A stretch of 51,543 bases of DNA. It comes from Thermoplasmata archaeon. GTDB lineage: Archaea > Thermoplasmatota > Thermoplasmata > Lutacidiplasmatales > UBA184. The stretch is from positions 1-51,543 of the forward strand of contig JAKAAX010000015.1 of NCBI GenBank assembly GCA_021802125.1, given 5' to 3'. Of the stretch, positions 6,829-14,717 are shown one piece after another. The translations under genes and the position numbers were made by a program. The notes under the pieces are model-generated. The model was not told the DNA's origin. It saw only the letters and a list, made by a program, of their open reading frames with translations, and did no database searches. The stretch's first letter is position 1. Each line of letters begins with the position of its first letter.

Positions 6829-7947
6829 ATGGAACGAGGGGCCGATGCGACCAAGGACAAGGGCCGGGCACCTCCCGGGCTCCTGTTCCTCAACAACTAC
6901 ACGCGCACGGGTATCGGGGACTTCGGGCTGAACCTGATCGAGACGCTGAAAGGTCAGGGCGTCTCGGTGCAGGTCGAAGAGACGGGACTCTCCTGGAAGG
7001 GCTTCTTCCCCCAGCTTCGCAAGGCCCGGTCGTGGGACGGGCCCTTCATCGCCAACCTCGGACTGACCTCCTGGGGAACCTCCGGCGTCCGGAACCTCTT
7101 GGGCTTCCTCTCGCTCGGACGGTCGGCGCGCCGCCGCCGGACGGTGGTCGTCCTCCACAACCTCATCGAGATCATCGATCCGAAGGACGCCGGCTACCGC
7201 GTGGGGTGGGTCAAGACCGTCGGCGCGCACCAGGCCGTCCGCTTCCTGCGCGCCGCCAACCTGGTCGTCCTCAGTCCTCGGATGCAGTCCCTTCTCAAGG
7301 AGAAGTACGGCATGGACGCCCTCTGCCTGGTCTCTCCATGCAAGGTCCTCCCCGTGCGGCCGAGCCCGCCCGGGGGCCGACCGCGGGTGGCCTCCCTGGG
7401 GTACCTTGCGCCGTACAAGGGGGTGGACATCTTCCTCTCGGTGGCCGAGGCGATGGCGGAGAAGGCGGAGTTTGTGCTGATCGGTGGCGCGCACCGGGTC
7501 CTTTCCCAGGACCCCAAGGTCGCCACCTGGTTCCAGGGGGTCCGTGCGCGTGCCGAGAAGGCCGGGGTGCGCCTGACCGGCTACCTCGAGGAGACCCAGA
7601 TGAACGAGACCCTGCAGGGGTGCTCCCTTGCACTCCTGCCGTACACGTCGACCAGCGGGGCCAGCGCGAGCTTCTCCACGCTCGCCGCGGCCGGGATACC
7701 GGTCATCGCCAGCGCCCTTCCCGAGTTCGAGCTCGTCCACGAGAAAGGGGCCGGCGTGGTCCTCGTCCCACCTCGCCCCGAGGAATTCCTCGCGGCGGTC
7801 CGCCGCCTCCTGGCGGACCCTCAGGAACTGTCCCGTCTGGCCTCGCTTCAACGAGCCTTCGCCCAGAAATACAGCTGGGGCGCGTTCGCGCAGCAGCTGT
7901 TCGACGCGACCGGTCCGGGGCCGTCTTCCGAGGACAAGCAGCGATGA
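6829..7947 (+). CDS. GT4-like glycosyltransferase
   Basis: A GT-B fold transferase that would use a nucleotide-sugar donor in the cytoplasm. The N-terminal domain opens with L-N-N-Y-T-R-T-G-I-G-D-F-G, a glycine-rich loop typical of GT4 acceptor domains. The second domain begins around A-S-L-G-Y-L-A-P-Y-K-G-V-D (about residue 170) and carries the late L-P-Y-T-S-T-S-G-A-S segment followed by A-A-G-I-P-V-I-A. The usual E-x7-E motif is weak here (S-G-A-S-A-S-F-S-T-L in its place), so activity or exact family needs caution. ATG 6829 was chosen; a TTG at 6772 would add 19 residues, and a TATA-like GATAAG lies about 23 bp before that TTG, so the longer form is possible. The next GT4 gene follows after 148 nt. 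Confidence 0.85.
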   Translation: MERGADATKDKGRAPPGLLFLNNYTRTGIGDFGLNLIETLKGQGVSVQVEETGLSWKGFFPQLRKARSWDGPFIANLGLTSWGTSGVRNLLGFLSLGRSARRRRTVVVLHNLIEIIDPKDAGYRVGWVKTVGAHQAVRFLRAANLVVLSPRMQSLLKEKYGMDALCLVSPCKVLPVRPSPPGGRPRVASLGYLAPYKGVDIFLSVAEAMAEKAEFVLIGGAHRVLSQDPKVATWFQGVRARAEKAGVRLTGYLEETQMNETLQGCSLALLPYTSTSGASASFSTLAAAGIPVIASALPEFELVHEKGAGVVLVPPRPEEFLAAVRRLLADPQELSRLASLQRAFAQKYSWGAFAQQLFDATGPGPSSEDKQR

Positions 7948-8085
7948 GCCGTCCATGGCCCTCCTCCCTCCGAGCCGTGACCCGAAGATCGGGGCTCTCG
8001 GCGTTGCCCGACGCTGTCAAGTACGCCGCACCTCCCTTCGGACCGGGACCAGGACCGGGGGAGGCTCCCCCCGGAGCAGGGGGGG

Positions 8086-8090
8086 AGGAT
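8086..8090 (+). promoter_or_regulatory. Shine-Dalgarno site fixing a GTG start
   Basis: A GGAGG core within a G-rich run ends about 6 bases before GTG 8096. It decides the start of the second GT4 gene, whose frame is open much further upstream. Confidence 0.5.
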
Positions 8091-8095
8091 CGAAC

Positions 8096-9169
8096 GTGAA
8101 GATCTGCCTCATGTCCTCCCACCTGGGCGATCAGCGGAGCGGAGGGACCCGGTTCAACCTCTCTCTGGCCCGGGGGCTGACGAAGCTGGGTACCCAGGTC
8201 ACCCTCGTCGCCCTCCGCGCGACCGCGGAGGCGAAGCGAGTCGTGGAGGGCATGGGGGCGACGCTGGTGGCCGGGCAGATCGTGGACGGCGAGGTGGGCT
8301 TCGGGCCCCTCGCGCTCACCCGAAGTCCGCGGACGGGGAGGAAGGTCGGCCTCCTGGCCAAGACCGTCAAGGACGCGGACTGGAAGGTGCTGGTCTCGGA
8401 CGATTCGATCCCCTGTGCCGAGGAACTGGAAGGCGAGCGTCTCGCGTACATCTGCAACGGGGCGTTCCCGTTGCTCTTCTTCTCGCGGGACTTCATGCGG
8501 ACCTCGAAGTTCGTCAAGCGGGTGCTCTCGACGGACGCCTCCGGGACCATCCGAAGGAACGCCGGTCACCTCGGGAGGTTCCGGCACCTCATCGGAAACG
8601 GCAAGACCTGCTGCTCGATCGCGAGCTTCGTCTACGGGGTGCCTTTCACCGGCGTCGTCCACCCCCCCGTGGATACCCGCGCCTTCTGTCCCCCCTCTTC
8701 CGCGCCCTCCGGGGAGTACGTCCTCGCCCTGGCCCGCAACCTTTCCGAGAGCGGGATGGAGCTCCTCGACTCCCTCGCCCAACGGGTCCCGCTGAAGGTC
8801 GTGGGGGGAGCGCAGGTCGCCGGGGCAGATTGCCGAGGCAGGGTGTCGGACGCCGAGCTCATCCGGCTCTATCAGAACGCAAGGTTCCTCGCGTTCCAAC
8901 CCGTCTCCGAGTACTTCGGTTACGCCATCGCGGAGGCGATGGCGTGCGGCACACCCTCCCTTGCCTTCGACTGCTGCGGCCCTTCCGAGCAGATCCAGAA
9001 CGAGGTCAACGGCTGGTTGGTGCGGGACACCCCCGAGTTCCTGGACCGTGCGGGCCAGCAGTTCAAGCGCGAGACCTCCGCCGACATGCGACGGGCGTGC
9101 GTCGCGGCGGCCGAGCGGTTCAGCATCGAGTCCGAGGCGCGGACCCTCCTAGGGATCCTGGGGACCTGA
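8096..9169 (+). CDS. GT4 family glycosyltransferase
   Basis: A 357-aa GT-B fold glycosyltransferase acting in the cytoplasm on a nucleotide sugar. The N-terminus has the M-K-I-C-L-M-S-S strand and the G-G-T-R-F-N loop that binds acceptor or donor phosphate. The C-terminal domain contains E-Y-F-G-Y-A-I-A-E-A-M-A-C-G-T-P (near residue 277), the E-x7-E signature of GT4, followed by the G-W-L-V segment. A GGAGG site sits 6 bases before GTG 8096, although the frame is open to 7628. It is 16 nt upstream of the FkbM gene and the two are likely one transcript. Donor and acceptor are unknown. Confidence 0.88.
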   Translation: MKICLMSSHLGDQRSGGTRFNLSLARGLTKLGTQVTLVALRATAEAKRVVEGMGATLVAGQIVDGEVGFGPLALTRSPRTGRKVGLLAKTVKDADWKVLVSDDSIPCAEELEGERLAYICNGAFPLLFFSRDFMRTSKFVKRVLSTDASGTIRRNAGHLGRFRHLIGNGKTCCSIASFVYGVPFTGVVHPPVDTRAFCPPSSAPSGEYVLALARNLSESGMELLDSLAQRVPLKVVGGAQVAGADCRGRVSDAELIRLYQNARFLAFQPVSEYFGYAIAEAMACGTPSLAFDCCGPSEQIQNEVNGWLVRDTPEFLDRAGQQFKRETSADMRRACVAAAERFSIESEARTLLGILGT

Positions 9170-9185
9170 ATCTCGAGGGCGGAAC

Positions 9186-10034
9186 ATGGCCATGGCCGAG
9201 CTCGGGAACCGCGGCGGGGAAGGTCCGCCCCTTCTGAGCCTAGTCGACCACCTGGAGCTCCGTCCATGGCCGGACCCCTGCTTCTTCTACGACAGGGCCG
9301 CGGTCCTCCAGGTGTTCGTGGCGAACGTCTACCGGGAGATCCTGGACGGGCTTTCGCCCGGAGACGCCGTCCTCGACTGTGGGGCGAACATCGGATGTTT
9401 CACGATCGCCGCCTCCTACAGGGTCGGCCCGCGGGGGACCGTGATCGCGGTCGAGCCGGAGCCGGCGAACCTGGAGACCCTGCGCGCGAACATCCGAGCG
9501 CTAGGCCTCGACAATGTGACGGTGGTCCCCAAGGCGCTCTCGGGTGAGGCCGGCCGGACGGTGAGGATCTCCGGCTCCGGGATGTTCGCTCACGTGAGCG
9601 AACAAGGGTCGAACGTCGAGACCACGTCGCTGGCGGAGGTCGCGCAGGGGCTCGGTGACCGCACCATCGCTGGCCTCAAGATGGACATCGAGGGCTCCGA
9701 GCTGCCCGCCCTCCAGGCGCCGGATGCGGGAGCGGTCCTTCGGCGCACGGAGCGCTTCGGGGTCGAGGTCCAGGGGATCTCGGAGGAACGGTCCATGCGG
9801 GATCTCCTCGCCCGCGCGGGGTTTGCCCGCACGTGGGTCACCAAGGAGTACGCCTTCCTCCCCCGAGCGGCCCTGCGAGTCCTTCGGCACCCCTCGCTCC
9901 CCTTCCGCCTCTACGGGGACCATGTGGGAGATTTCGTGGACCGGCTCATGCGAGGATTCACCGGCACCGTGAGGCCGGACCCCACCTCCGAGCAGGGCTT
10001 CGTCTCCCAGCTCATCATGGCGCAACGGTCCTGA
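9186..10034 (+). CDS. FkbM family methyltransferase
   Basis: A SAM-dependent methyltransferase of 282 aa. The SAM-binding motif V-L-D-C-G-A-N-I-G near residues 60-70 is followed by A-V-E-P-E-P-A-N (motif II) and by K-M-D-I-E-G-S-E near 160, the hallmark of FkbM proteins. In surface-polysaccharide loci, FkbM enzymes O-methylate sugars, and the position 16 nt after a GT4 gene supports that here. The start ATG 9186 follows the glycosyltransferase stop closely; ATG 9192 is an alternative two codons later. The C-terminal 60 residues contain an amphipathic stretch but no clear membrane span. Confidence 0.9.
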   Translation: MAMAELGNRGGEGPPLLSLVDHLELRPWPDPCFFYDRAAVLQVFVANVYREILDGLSPGDAVLDCGANIGCFTIAASYRVGPRGTVIAVEPEPANLETLRANIRALGLDNVTVVPKALSGEAGRTVRISGSGMFAHVSEQGSNVETTSLAEVAQGLGDRTIAGLKMDIEGSELPALQAPDAGAVLRRTERFGVEVQGISEERSMRDLLARAGFARTWVTKEYAFLPRAALRVLRHPSLPFRLYGDHVGDFVDRLMRGFTGTVRPDPTSEQGFVSQLIMAQRS

Positions 10035-10220
10035 GGGAACGACCGCAAGCTCTCCCGTGCGACAACCGGCCCGGCTGACCGCTCGCCGTTTCTCCCACCC
10101 AGAGGCCCACGATCCCGTCTCCGATGCTGGCTCTTCGACCGGCCACCCCTTGACCAGGTGACGGCAGGTCGGTAGCCTTCGAGCGTGGCTTCAAGTCTCT
10201 GAGGGCTAAGGCCTACAGAG

Positions 10221-12419
10221 ATGCGTCCCTCCCCAGACGCCTTCGAGCCCGGAAGCCCCGACGCCGCTCAAGGCTCCGCGGGGAAGACCCCACGAGAGGC
10301 GTGGTCAGCCTCCTCTGGGGCCCGAGACCCCTCCGGCAGTTCCGTCGAGGAAGGCAAGGAGCGGGACCTCCCCCCTGCGAGTTCGCCGACACGTTCCGTC
10401 CCTCGTCGCCCCGTGCCCTTCTTGAGGTCCTGGTGGGAGACGGTGCGGCGTGAGCCCGCCTCGCTGGCCTACCTTGGGCTGGTGGTCGCGCTCGTGGCCC
10501 TTTTCAGCTACGGGTTCACGGAGGCCGCGCTTTCCCGTTACCTGACCTACAACAGCAGCATCAACGATCTGGGGTACTGGAACCAGGTCTTCTGGGCCAC
10601 GGCCCACGGCGGGCCCGCGGAATGGAACGCGACCTCAAGGGCGAACTTCTACGCCTCCTACCCGTACCAATTCCTCGGGTTCGTCGTCCTCCTCCCGTTC
10701 TATCTGGTCCAACCGGACCCGACGACCCTCCTCTGGCTCCAAGGGACCCTTCTCCCGCTCGCGGCTGTCCCGCTCTACTTCCTCGCGAGGTCCCACAACC
10801 TCTCCTGGACCGCGTCCGCGGGTCTGGCGTGCATCTTCCTGGCCGACTATCAGCTCCAGGGAGCGGTGCTCAACGACTTCCACGTCCAGGCGATGTTCCC
10901 GTTCTTCTTCTTCGCTGCGGCCCTGGCTGAGAAGAAGGGTCGCCCACTGGCCTTCCTTCTCTTCGGTGCGGTCGCCGCCCTCACGAATCCCCTGGACCTC
11001 TTCGTGATGCTGACCTTCGCCGGTCGGTGGATCGCACTCGACTTTCTCCGGGCCGGACCGCTTCGCGTTCGATGGAGCCGAGCGTGGAACACCTTCGTGG
11101 GGGACCGTCTCAGGGCGGCTGCGGTCCTGCTCCTGGTGGGGCTTATCGTGGCCGAGCTGGCCCTCGGCCCGATAGGCGACTACCACATCTTGGGCAGCTC
11201 GACCGGCCCTGCGGCGCCCTACGCCTCGACGCTCTCCGACCGGGTGACCTATCTGGTCATGACCGCGCTTCCGTTCGTGGGCCTCTCGCTGCTGAGCGTC
11301 GAGTTCCTGGTCGTTGCCGCACCTATGCTGGCCTTCCTCGTGGTGGGCCCATCCTCGTACTTCCTGTTCTTCGGCCACCAGGATGCCATCGAGTACGTCG
11401 CGGTCTTCCTGTGGGGTTTCTTGCTCTTCCTGACGAAGCTGCGGACCTGGAAGGTCCCCAGTTGGGTCCGTGCCCACGCTCCTGCCTGGTCCCGACGGCC
11501 CAGCGCCCGCGTCCGGGACCAGCGTCTGCGGAGGCTCCTTCGCCCGGTGAGAAGGTCCGAGCTTCCGTTGGCGCTCTCGTTGGTCGTCACGATCGCGCTG
11601 ATGCTCTCGTACTCTCCGCTGAGCCCCTGGAACGACCACCCCCAGTTGTTGGTCGGGGTCAACGAACAATCGTCAGCGATCCGCCACGTGACCAACGCGG
11701 ACCGTTTCCTGGACCAGGTCCTTCCCCTCATCCCTCCGGACGCTTCCGTGCTCACCCAGAACAACATCCCGCAGCTGACCGGACGTCCGGACTTCAACTG
11801 GGCCTTCGCGGGGAAGTACGCCGGCAACGTGACCGGGTACCAGTACGTTCTCAGCGACTACGACATCGAGAGCCCCTTCGCCCAGCTCTGGTACTACCAG
11901 CTCCGTCCGTACGTGCAGCAGGCGTTCCAGACCCACCAGTTCGGCGTTCTCGCCTCCGGGTACGGGGTCGCGCTGCTGGAACGCGGCTACCACGGTCTCC
12001 CGGTCCTCACCGCGCCGTTCTACTTCTCCGCCTCCGAACTGGAGTACCGTACCGGGAACCTCAGCGGGGGGATCGCGACACACCAAGGACGAGCCGACCA
12101 GGTGTTCTGGTACGGACCGTACGTGCCCGTCCTACCGGGCAACTACACCGTGTCGTTCAACCTCTCGGTGTCCACCGTGGTGCCCGCTTCCGCCAACATT
12201 GTTCAGCTCGTGGTGGAGGTCGACAACGGAACGCAGCAGACCCACATTGTGGCCCAGAACATCACGCTCGGCCAGTTCCCGGGCCCACGCATCTGGACCT
12301 CGATCTCGCTGAACTTTTCCCTCCCGTTCTTCGCGCAACAGATCGAGCTCCCCGGGCTGTGGGTCACGGGAGCGGCCGCGCTCTCCATCGCCGACGCCGA
12401 GCTCACCCAGCAGGGATGA
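10221..12419 (+). CDS. DUF2079 family polytopic membrane protein (copy 1)
   Basis: At 732 aa it is one of the two largest of four DUF2079 proteins in this window. A polar N-terminal tail of about 80 residues precedes a first membrane segment (about 82-102), then an outer loop with N-D-L-G-Y-W-N-Q-V-F-W (Asp116), the counterpart of W-D-L-G in the other copies. Ten or so membrane segments follow, with the N-D-F-H-V-Q motif near residue 216. A large exported C-terminal domain (about 475-732) has many N-x-S/T sites and a beta-rich end. The D-L-G loop after the first membrane helix resembles the catalytic Asp loop of GT-C transferases; that role is inference. The last 4 bp overlap the next GT2 gene (ATGA), so translation is coupled. 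It is the most divergent of the four copies. Confidence 0.85.
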   Translation: MRPSPDAFEPGSPDAAQGSAGKTPREAWSASSGARDPSGSSVEEGKERDLPPASSPTRSVPRRPVPFLRSWWETVRREPASLAYLGLVVALVALFSYGFTEAALSRYLTYNSSINDLGYWNQVFWATAHGGPAEWNATSRANFYASYPYQFLGFVVLLPFYLVQPDPTTLLWLQGTLLPLAAVPLYFLARSHNLSWTASAGLACIFLADYQLQGAVLNDFHVQAMFPFFFFAAALAEKKGRPLAFLLFGAVAALTNPLDLFVMLTFAGRWIALDFLRAGPLRVRWSRAWNTFVGDRLRAAAVLLLVGLIVAELALGPIGDYHILGSSTGPAAPYASTLSDRVTYLVMTALPFVGLSLLSVEFLVVAAPMLAFLVVGPSSYFLFFGHQDAIEYVAVFLWGFLLFLTKLRTWKVPSWVRAHAPAWSRRPSARVRDQRLRRLLRPVRRSELPLALSLVVTIALMLSYSPLSPWNDHPQLLVGVNEQSSAIRHVTNADRFLDQVLPLIPPDASVLTQNNIPQLTGRPDFNWAFAGKYAGNVTGYQYVLSDYDIESPFAQLWYYQLRPYVQQAFQTHQFGVLASGYGVALLERGYHGLPVLTAPFYFSASELEYRTGNLSGGIATHQGRADQVFWYGPYVPVLPGNYTVSFNLSVSTVVPASANIVQLVVEVDNGTQQTHIVAQNITLGQFPGPRIWTSISLNFSLPFFAQQIELPGLWVTGAAALSIADAELTQQG

Positions 12420-13459
12420 TGAGCGACCGGGGAAGCTCCGAGCCCGACCAGGCGAGCGGACCCGTCCTCACGGTCGTGCCGTGCATGTACCGAAGGCGGC
12501 AGTACATCCTGGAGGCGCTGCGCTCGGTGATCCTCGCCCTCCACGACGTCCCTCCCCAGGCCGCCGAGGTCGTGCTGGTCGCCGACGAGGTCGATGACGA
12601 GCTCCAGGAGCTCGCTCGGCGACAGTCCGTCCGGATCGTTCGCTCCACCGCACCGGGGGTCGGGGAGATGATGGTCACCGGGCTGAAGGAGAGCCGCGGT
12701 CGGTTCGTGGCGTTCCTCGACGACGACGACCTAGTGGACCCTGGACGCTTCCTCCGATTCCTCTCCGTCCTTTCCGCCCATCCCTCGTTGACCTACTACC
12801 ACAACGGTTTCCGTCCTTTCCGAGACCGGCCCCCGAACGAGCCCGCCCCACCCGCGCCGGAACCGCGCATCCTGCGATGGCCTCCCTCCGCCCCGGACGA
12901 GGACGCGACCGCCATGGAGTTCCTCGCCGCGCGGAACTGGGAGCAGAACCTGAGCTCCACCATCGTGAGGCGCGACATTCTCCTCCACCAAGCACCGCGT
13001 CTCGCCCGGATCACGGGGCTCACGGACACGTTCGTCTTCTTCGCCTCCCTCGTCGAGGGAGGCACCCTGGTCTTCGATGAGGCGGTCGGTACGTGGATCC
13101 GCCGGCACGGATCGAACACGACCTCGTCGCCCCGAGACCTTCTCTCGAAGCGGGAGACCCGTGACGTGGTGCAGGAGATGGTTCGGGCGTCCGGTCCCCC
13201 GAAGATCACGGCGGCCTATACCTCCCTCCGCCGCGCGCGCGATGTCATCTTCGACGCGTCCCGCGGCGATGAGCCTTCGCGAAAGCAGGTGCCCGAGGCG
13301 ATCACCGAGCTGCTTCGGGCGAACGGCTCCACCCACCGGATGAAGAACCTGGCCTACGTGGCGCTCGCCCTGGTCCTGATGGTGGCCCCCGGACTGGGGA
13401 CCGCGCTCGGCCGCCGTCTGGTGACCGTTCTCATCCCCGAGGGCGTCAGCCGCGTGTAG
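12416..13459 (+). CDS. GT2-like glycosyltransferase with hydrophobic C-terminus
   Basis: A 347-aa GT-A fold protein. It has the N-terminal V-V-P-C-M-Y-R-R-R-Q-Y-I-L-E-A-L-R-S-V segment and G-R-F-V-A-F-L-D-D-D-D near residue 97, the metal-binding acidic site. The W-I-R-R-H-G-S-N segment near 226 looks like the family's late basic loop. A hydrophobic stretch at about 308-330 could anchor the protein to the membrane. It overlaps the DUF2079 gene by 4 bp, which suggests the two proteins work together, for example one charging a carrier and the other transferring the sugar outside. It is paralogous to the gene at 20287: both share E-A-L-R-S-V, the acidic site, the D-T-F-x-F-F-A segment and the late R-x-H/x-H-R-x-N-x-S loop. 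Confidence 0.82.
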   Translation: MMSDRGSSEPDQASGPVLTVVPCMYRRRQYILEALRSVILALHDVPPQAAEVVLVADEVDDELQELARRQSVRIVRSTAPGVGEMMVTGLKESRGRFVAFLDDDDLVDPGRFLRFLSVLSAHPSLTYYHNGFRPFRDRPPNEPAPPAPEPRILRWPPSAPDEDATAMEFLAARNWEQNLSSTIVRRDILLHQAPRLARITGLTDTFVFFASLVEGGTLVFDEAVGTWIRRHGSNTTSSPRDLLSKRETRDVVQEMVRASGPPKITAAYTSLRRARDVIFDASRGDEPSRKQVPEAITELLRANGSTHRMKNLAYVALALVLMVAPGLGTALGRRLVTVLIPEGVSRV

Positions 13460-13460
13460 G

Positions 13461-13476
13461 CCCCGAACATCCGGGG
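13461..13476 (+). terminator. Stem-loop after the GT2 gene
   Basis: CCCCG (13461-13465) pairs with CGGGG (13472-13476) around a 6-base loop, starting 1 base after the stop codon at 13459. It probably marks the 3' end of this transcript. No U tract follows. Confidence 0.4.
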
Positions 13477-13498
13477 TCGCTCCATTCCGTTCCGCTCC

Positions 13499-13515
13499 GC
13501 CTCGCTCTCCGAGGC
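13499..13515 (-). terminator. Stem-loop after the converging GT2 gene
   Basis: GCCTCG (13499-13504) pairs with CGAGGC (13510-13515) around CTCTC, 8 bases beyond the stop of the minus-strand gene at 13524. Together with 13461-13476 each of the two converging genes has its own hairpin. Confidence 0.4.
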
Positions 13516-13523
13516 CGGCGCGG

Positions 13524-14321
13524 TCACTCCGCGGCGAGGCTGTCCGCGACCGCTGGAGCGTCGGACCTTGTCCTGCGGTCAGCGACCACGCGTTCCCCGC
13601 GGGTCGTCAATCGGTAGGCCAGGCGAGTGAGGCCGGTCCCGTGCAGCCAGAAGTCCTTGGTCAGGCGGCGGAGGCTGGTCCGGCGCGTCTTGTACTCGTA
13701 CCAGTCCACGGGGATCTCGACGACCTGCAGCCCCTGGCGCTGGGCGAGGGCGATCATCTCCGTGTCCCAGAACCACGAGTCCTCCTGGGACTCCGGAAGG
13801 AGCTGGCGGATGGCGCGTCGACTGAACGCCTTGAGCCCGCACTGGTGGTCCATCACCTTGCCGCCGAACACCGTGCGGCAGAGCAGGTTGTAGAAACGGG
13901 AGACGACCTGGCGCAGCGGAGGGCGGTGGACCTTCGCCCCAGGACAGTAGCGCGAGCCGACCGCGACGTCGGCCCCTTTCCGGACCGCGTCGATCACCTG
14001 GAGCAGCGCGTCCGGGCCCGTCGCAAGGTCCGCGTCGATGAAGGCGTAGATCTCGGCGTCGACGTGGCCCCAAAGCCGGCGCAACGCGAGCCCCCTGCCC
14101 AGGGCCCGCTCGTTGGTCGAGACCAGTAGGCCCGGCATCCTGCGCTGGACCTCGAGGAGGATCTCCTTCGTCCGATCGTTGGAGCCGTCCTCCGCGACCG
14201 AGAGCACGGAGGGGCTGGGGGATCGGGAGAGGACCCCCTGCAGCCGGAGCAAGCAGTGCTCGATGAACCGTTCCTCGTTACGCACCGGGACGGTAACAAG
14301 CACAGCGCCGGGTGCGGACAC
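13524..14321 (-). CDS. GT2 glycosyltransferase, polyprenyl-phosphate glucosyl/mannosyl synthase-like
   Basis: A 265-aa transferase close to the dolichyl-phosphate beta-glucosyltransferase group. Motifs in order: V-P-V-R-N-E-E near 11, V-A-E-D-G-S-N-D-R-T near 41, F-I-D-A-D-L-A-T-G near 93 (DXD site), G-S-R-Y-C-P-G-A near 121 and D-H-Q-C-G-L-K-A-F near 157. No membrane segments are present. A GGAGG site lies 3 bases before GTG 14321. On the minus strand it lies downstream of the DUF2079 gene at 14718 but is separated from it by 396 bp, which may hold its own promoter (TATA-like at 14447-14456). It probably makes a lipid-linked monosaccharide donor for membrane transferases. Confidence 0.88.
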   Translation of the reverse strand: MSAPGAVLVTVPVRNEERFIEHCLLRLQGVLSRSPSPSVLSVAEDGSNDRTKEILLEVQRRMPGLLVSTNERALGRGLALRRLWGHVDAEIYAFIDADLATGPDALLQVIDAVRKGADVAVGSRYCPGAKVHRPPLRQVVSRFYNLLCRTVFGGKVMDHQCGLKAFSRRAIRQLLPESQEDSWFWDTEMIALAQRQGLQVVEIPVDWYEYKTRRTSLRRLTKDFWLHGTGLTRLAYRLTTRGERVVADRRTRSDAPAVADSLAAE

Positions 14322-14717
14322 GATCCTCCATCAACGGGAAAGAGGGCCCCGGGAAGCACTGAAGCGGGCAAACTTTGAGCCCATCATCATGAAGGAAATC
14401 ATGGCGTTTCCCTTACGGCAGTTCGAAGTTTTTACGAGACCGCACCTATAAGACCCTTGTCTCGGAAACGTTCCCGCCACTCCCGTGACGTGGCCTGACA
14501 CCCCGGTGCCCACCCCGTCGCATCGTTCGGTCCTCAGAGAATCCGGTGTTCACGACCCGGAGGAGTCGTGGCGCAGACGACTGGCCAGTCGGAGGCCGTA
14601 CTCGCGGCCACACCGGTTCGGAGATTCTGGGGTGTCTGCGCGCCTGAGCGACCGACCCGAAGGGGCGAGAGCCCGGCTTCAATCCGCGCTGGAACAACGA
14701 GCGCGCACGGGGAGTCC
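14322..14717. other. 396-bp spacer with a bidirectional TATA-like element
   Basis: This spacer is visibly richer in A/T at 14370-14460 than the surrounding genes. CCTATAAGAC at 14447-14456 reads as a TATA box in either direction. On the minus strand it would give a leader of about 100 nt for the glycosyltransferase gene. On the plus strand it would transcribe 14480 onwards, where only an Arg/Ser-rich frame (GTG 14485 to 14736) is seen, which I do not accept as a gene. No tRNA or other RNA gene is recognised. Confidence 0.4.
14447..14456. promoter_or_regulatory. TATA-like element
   Basis: CCTATAAGAC is the most A/T-rich 10-mer of the spacer and is flanked by a T-rich run at 14430-14435. It is the likeliest promoter of the GT2 gene ending at 13524, with a long leader, or of a plus-strand RNA. 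Confidence 0.35.
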
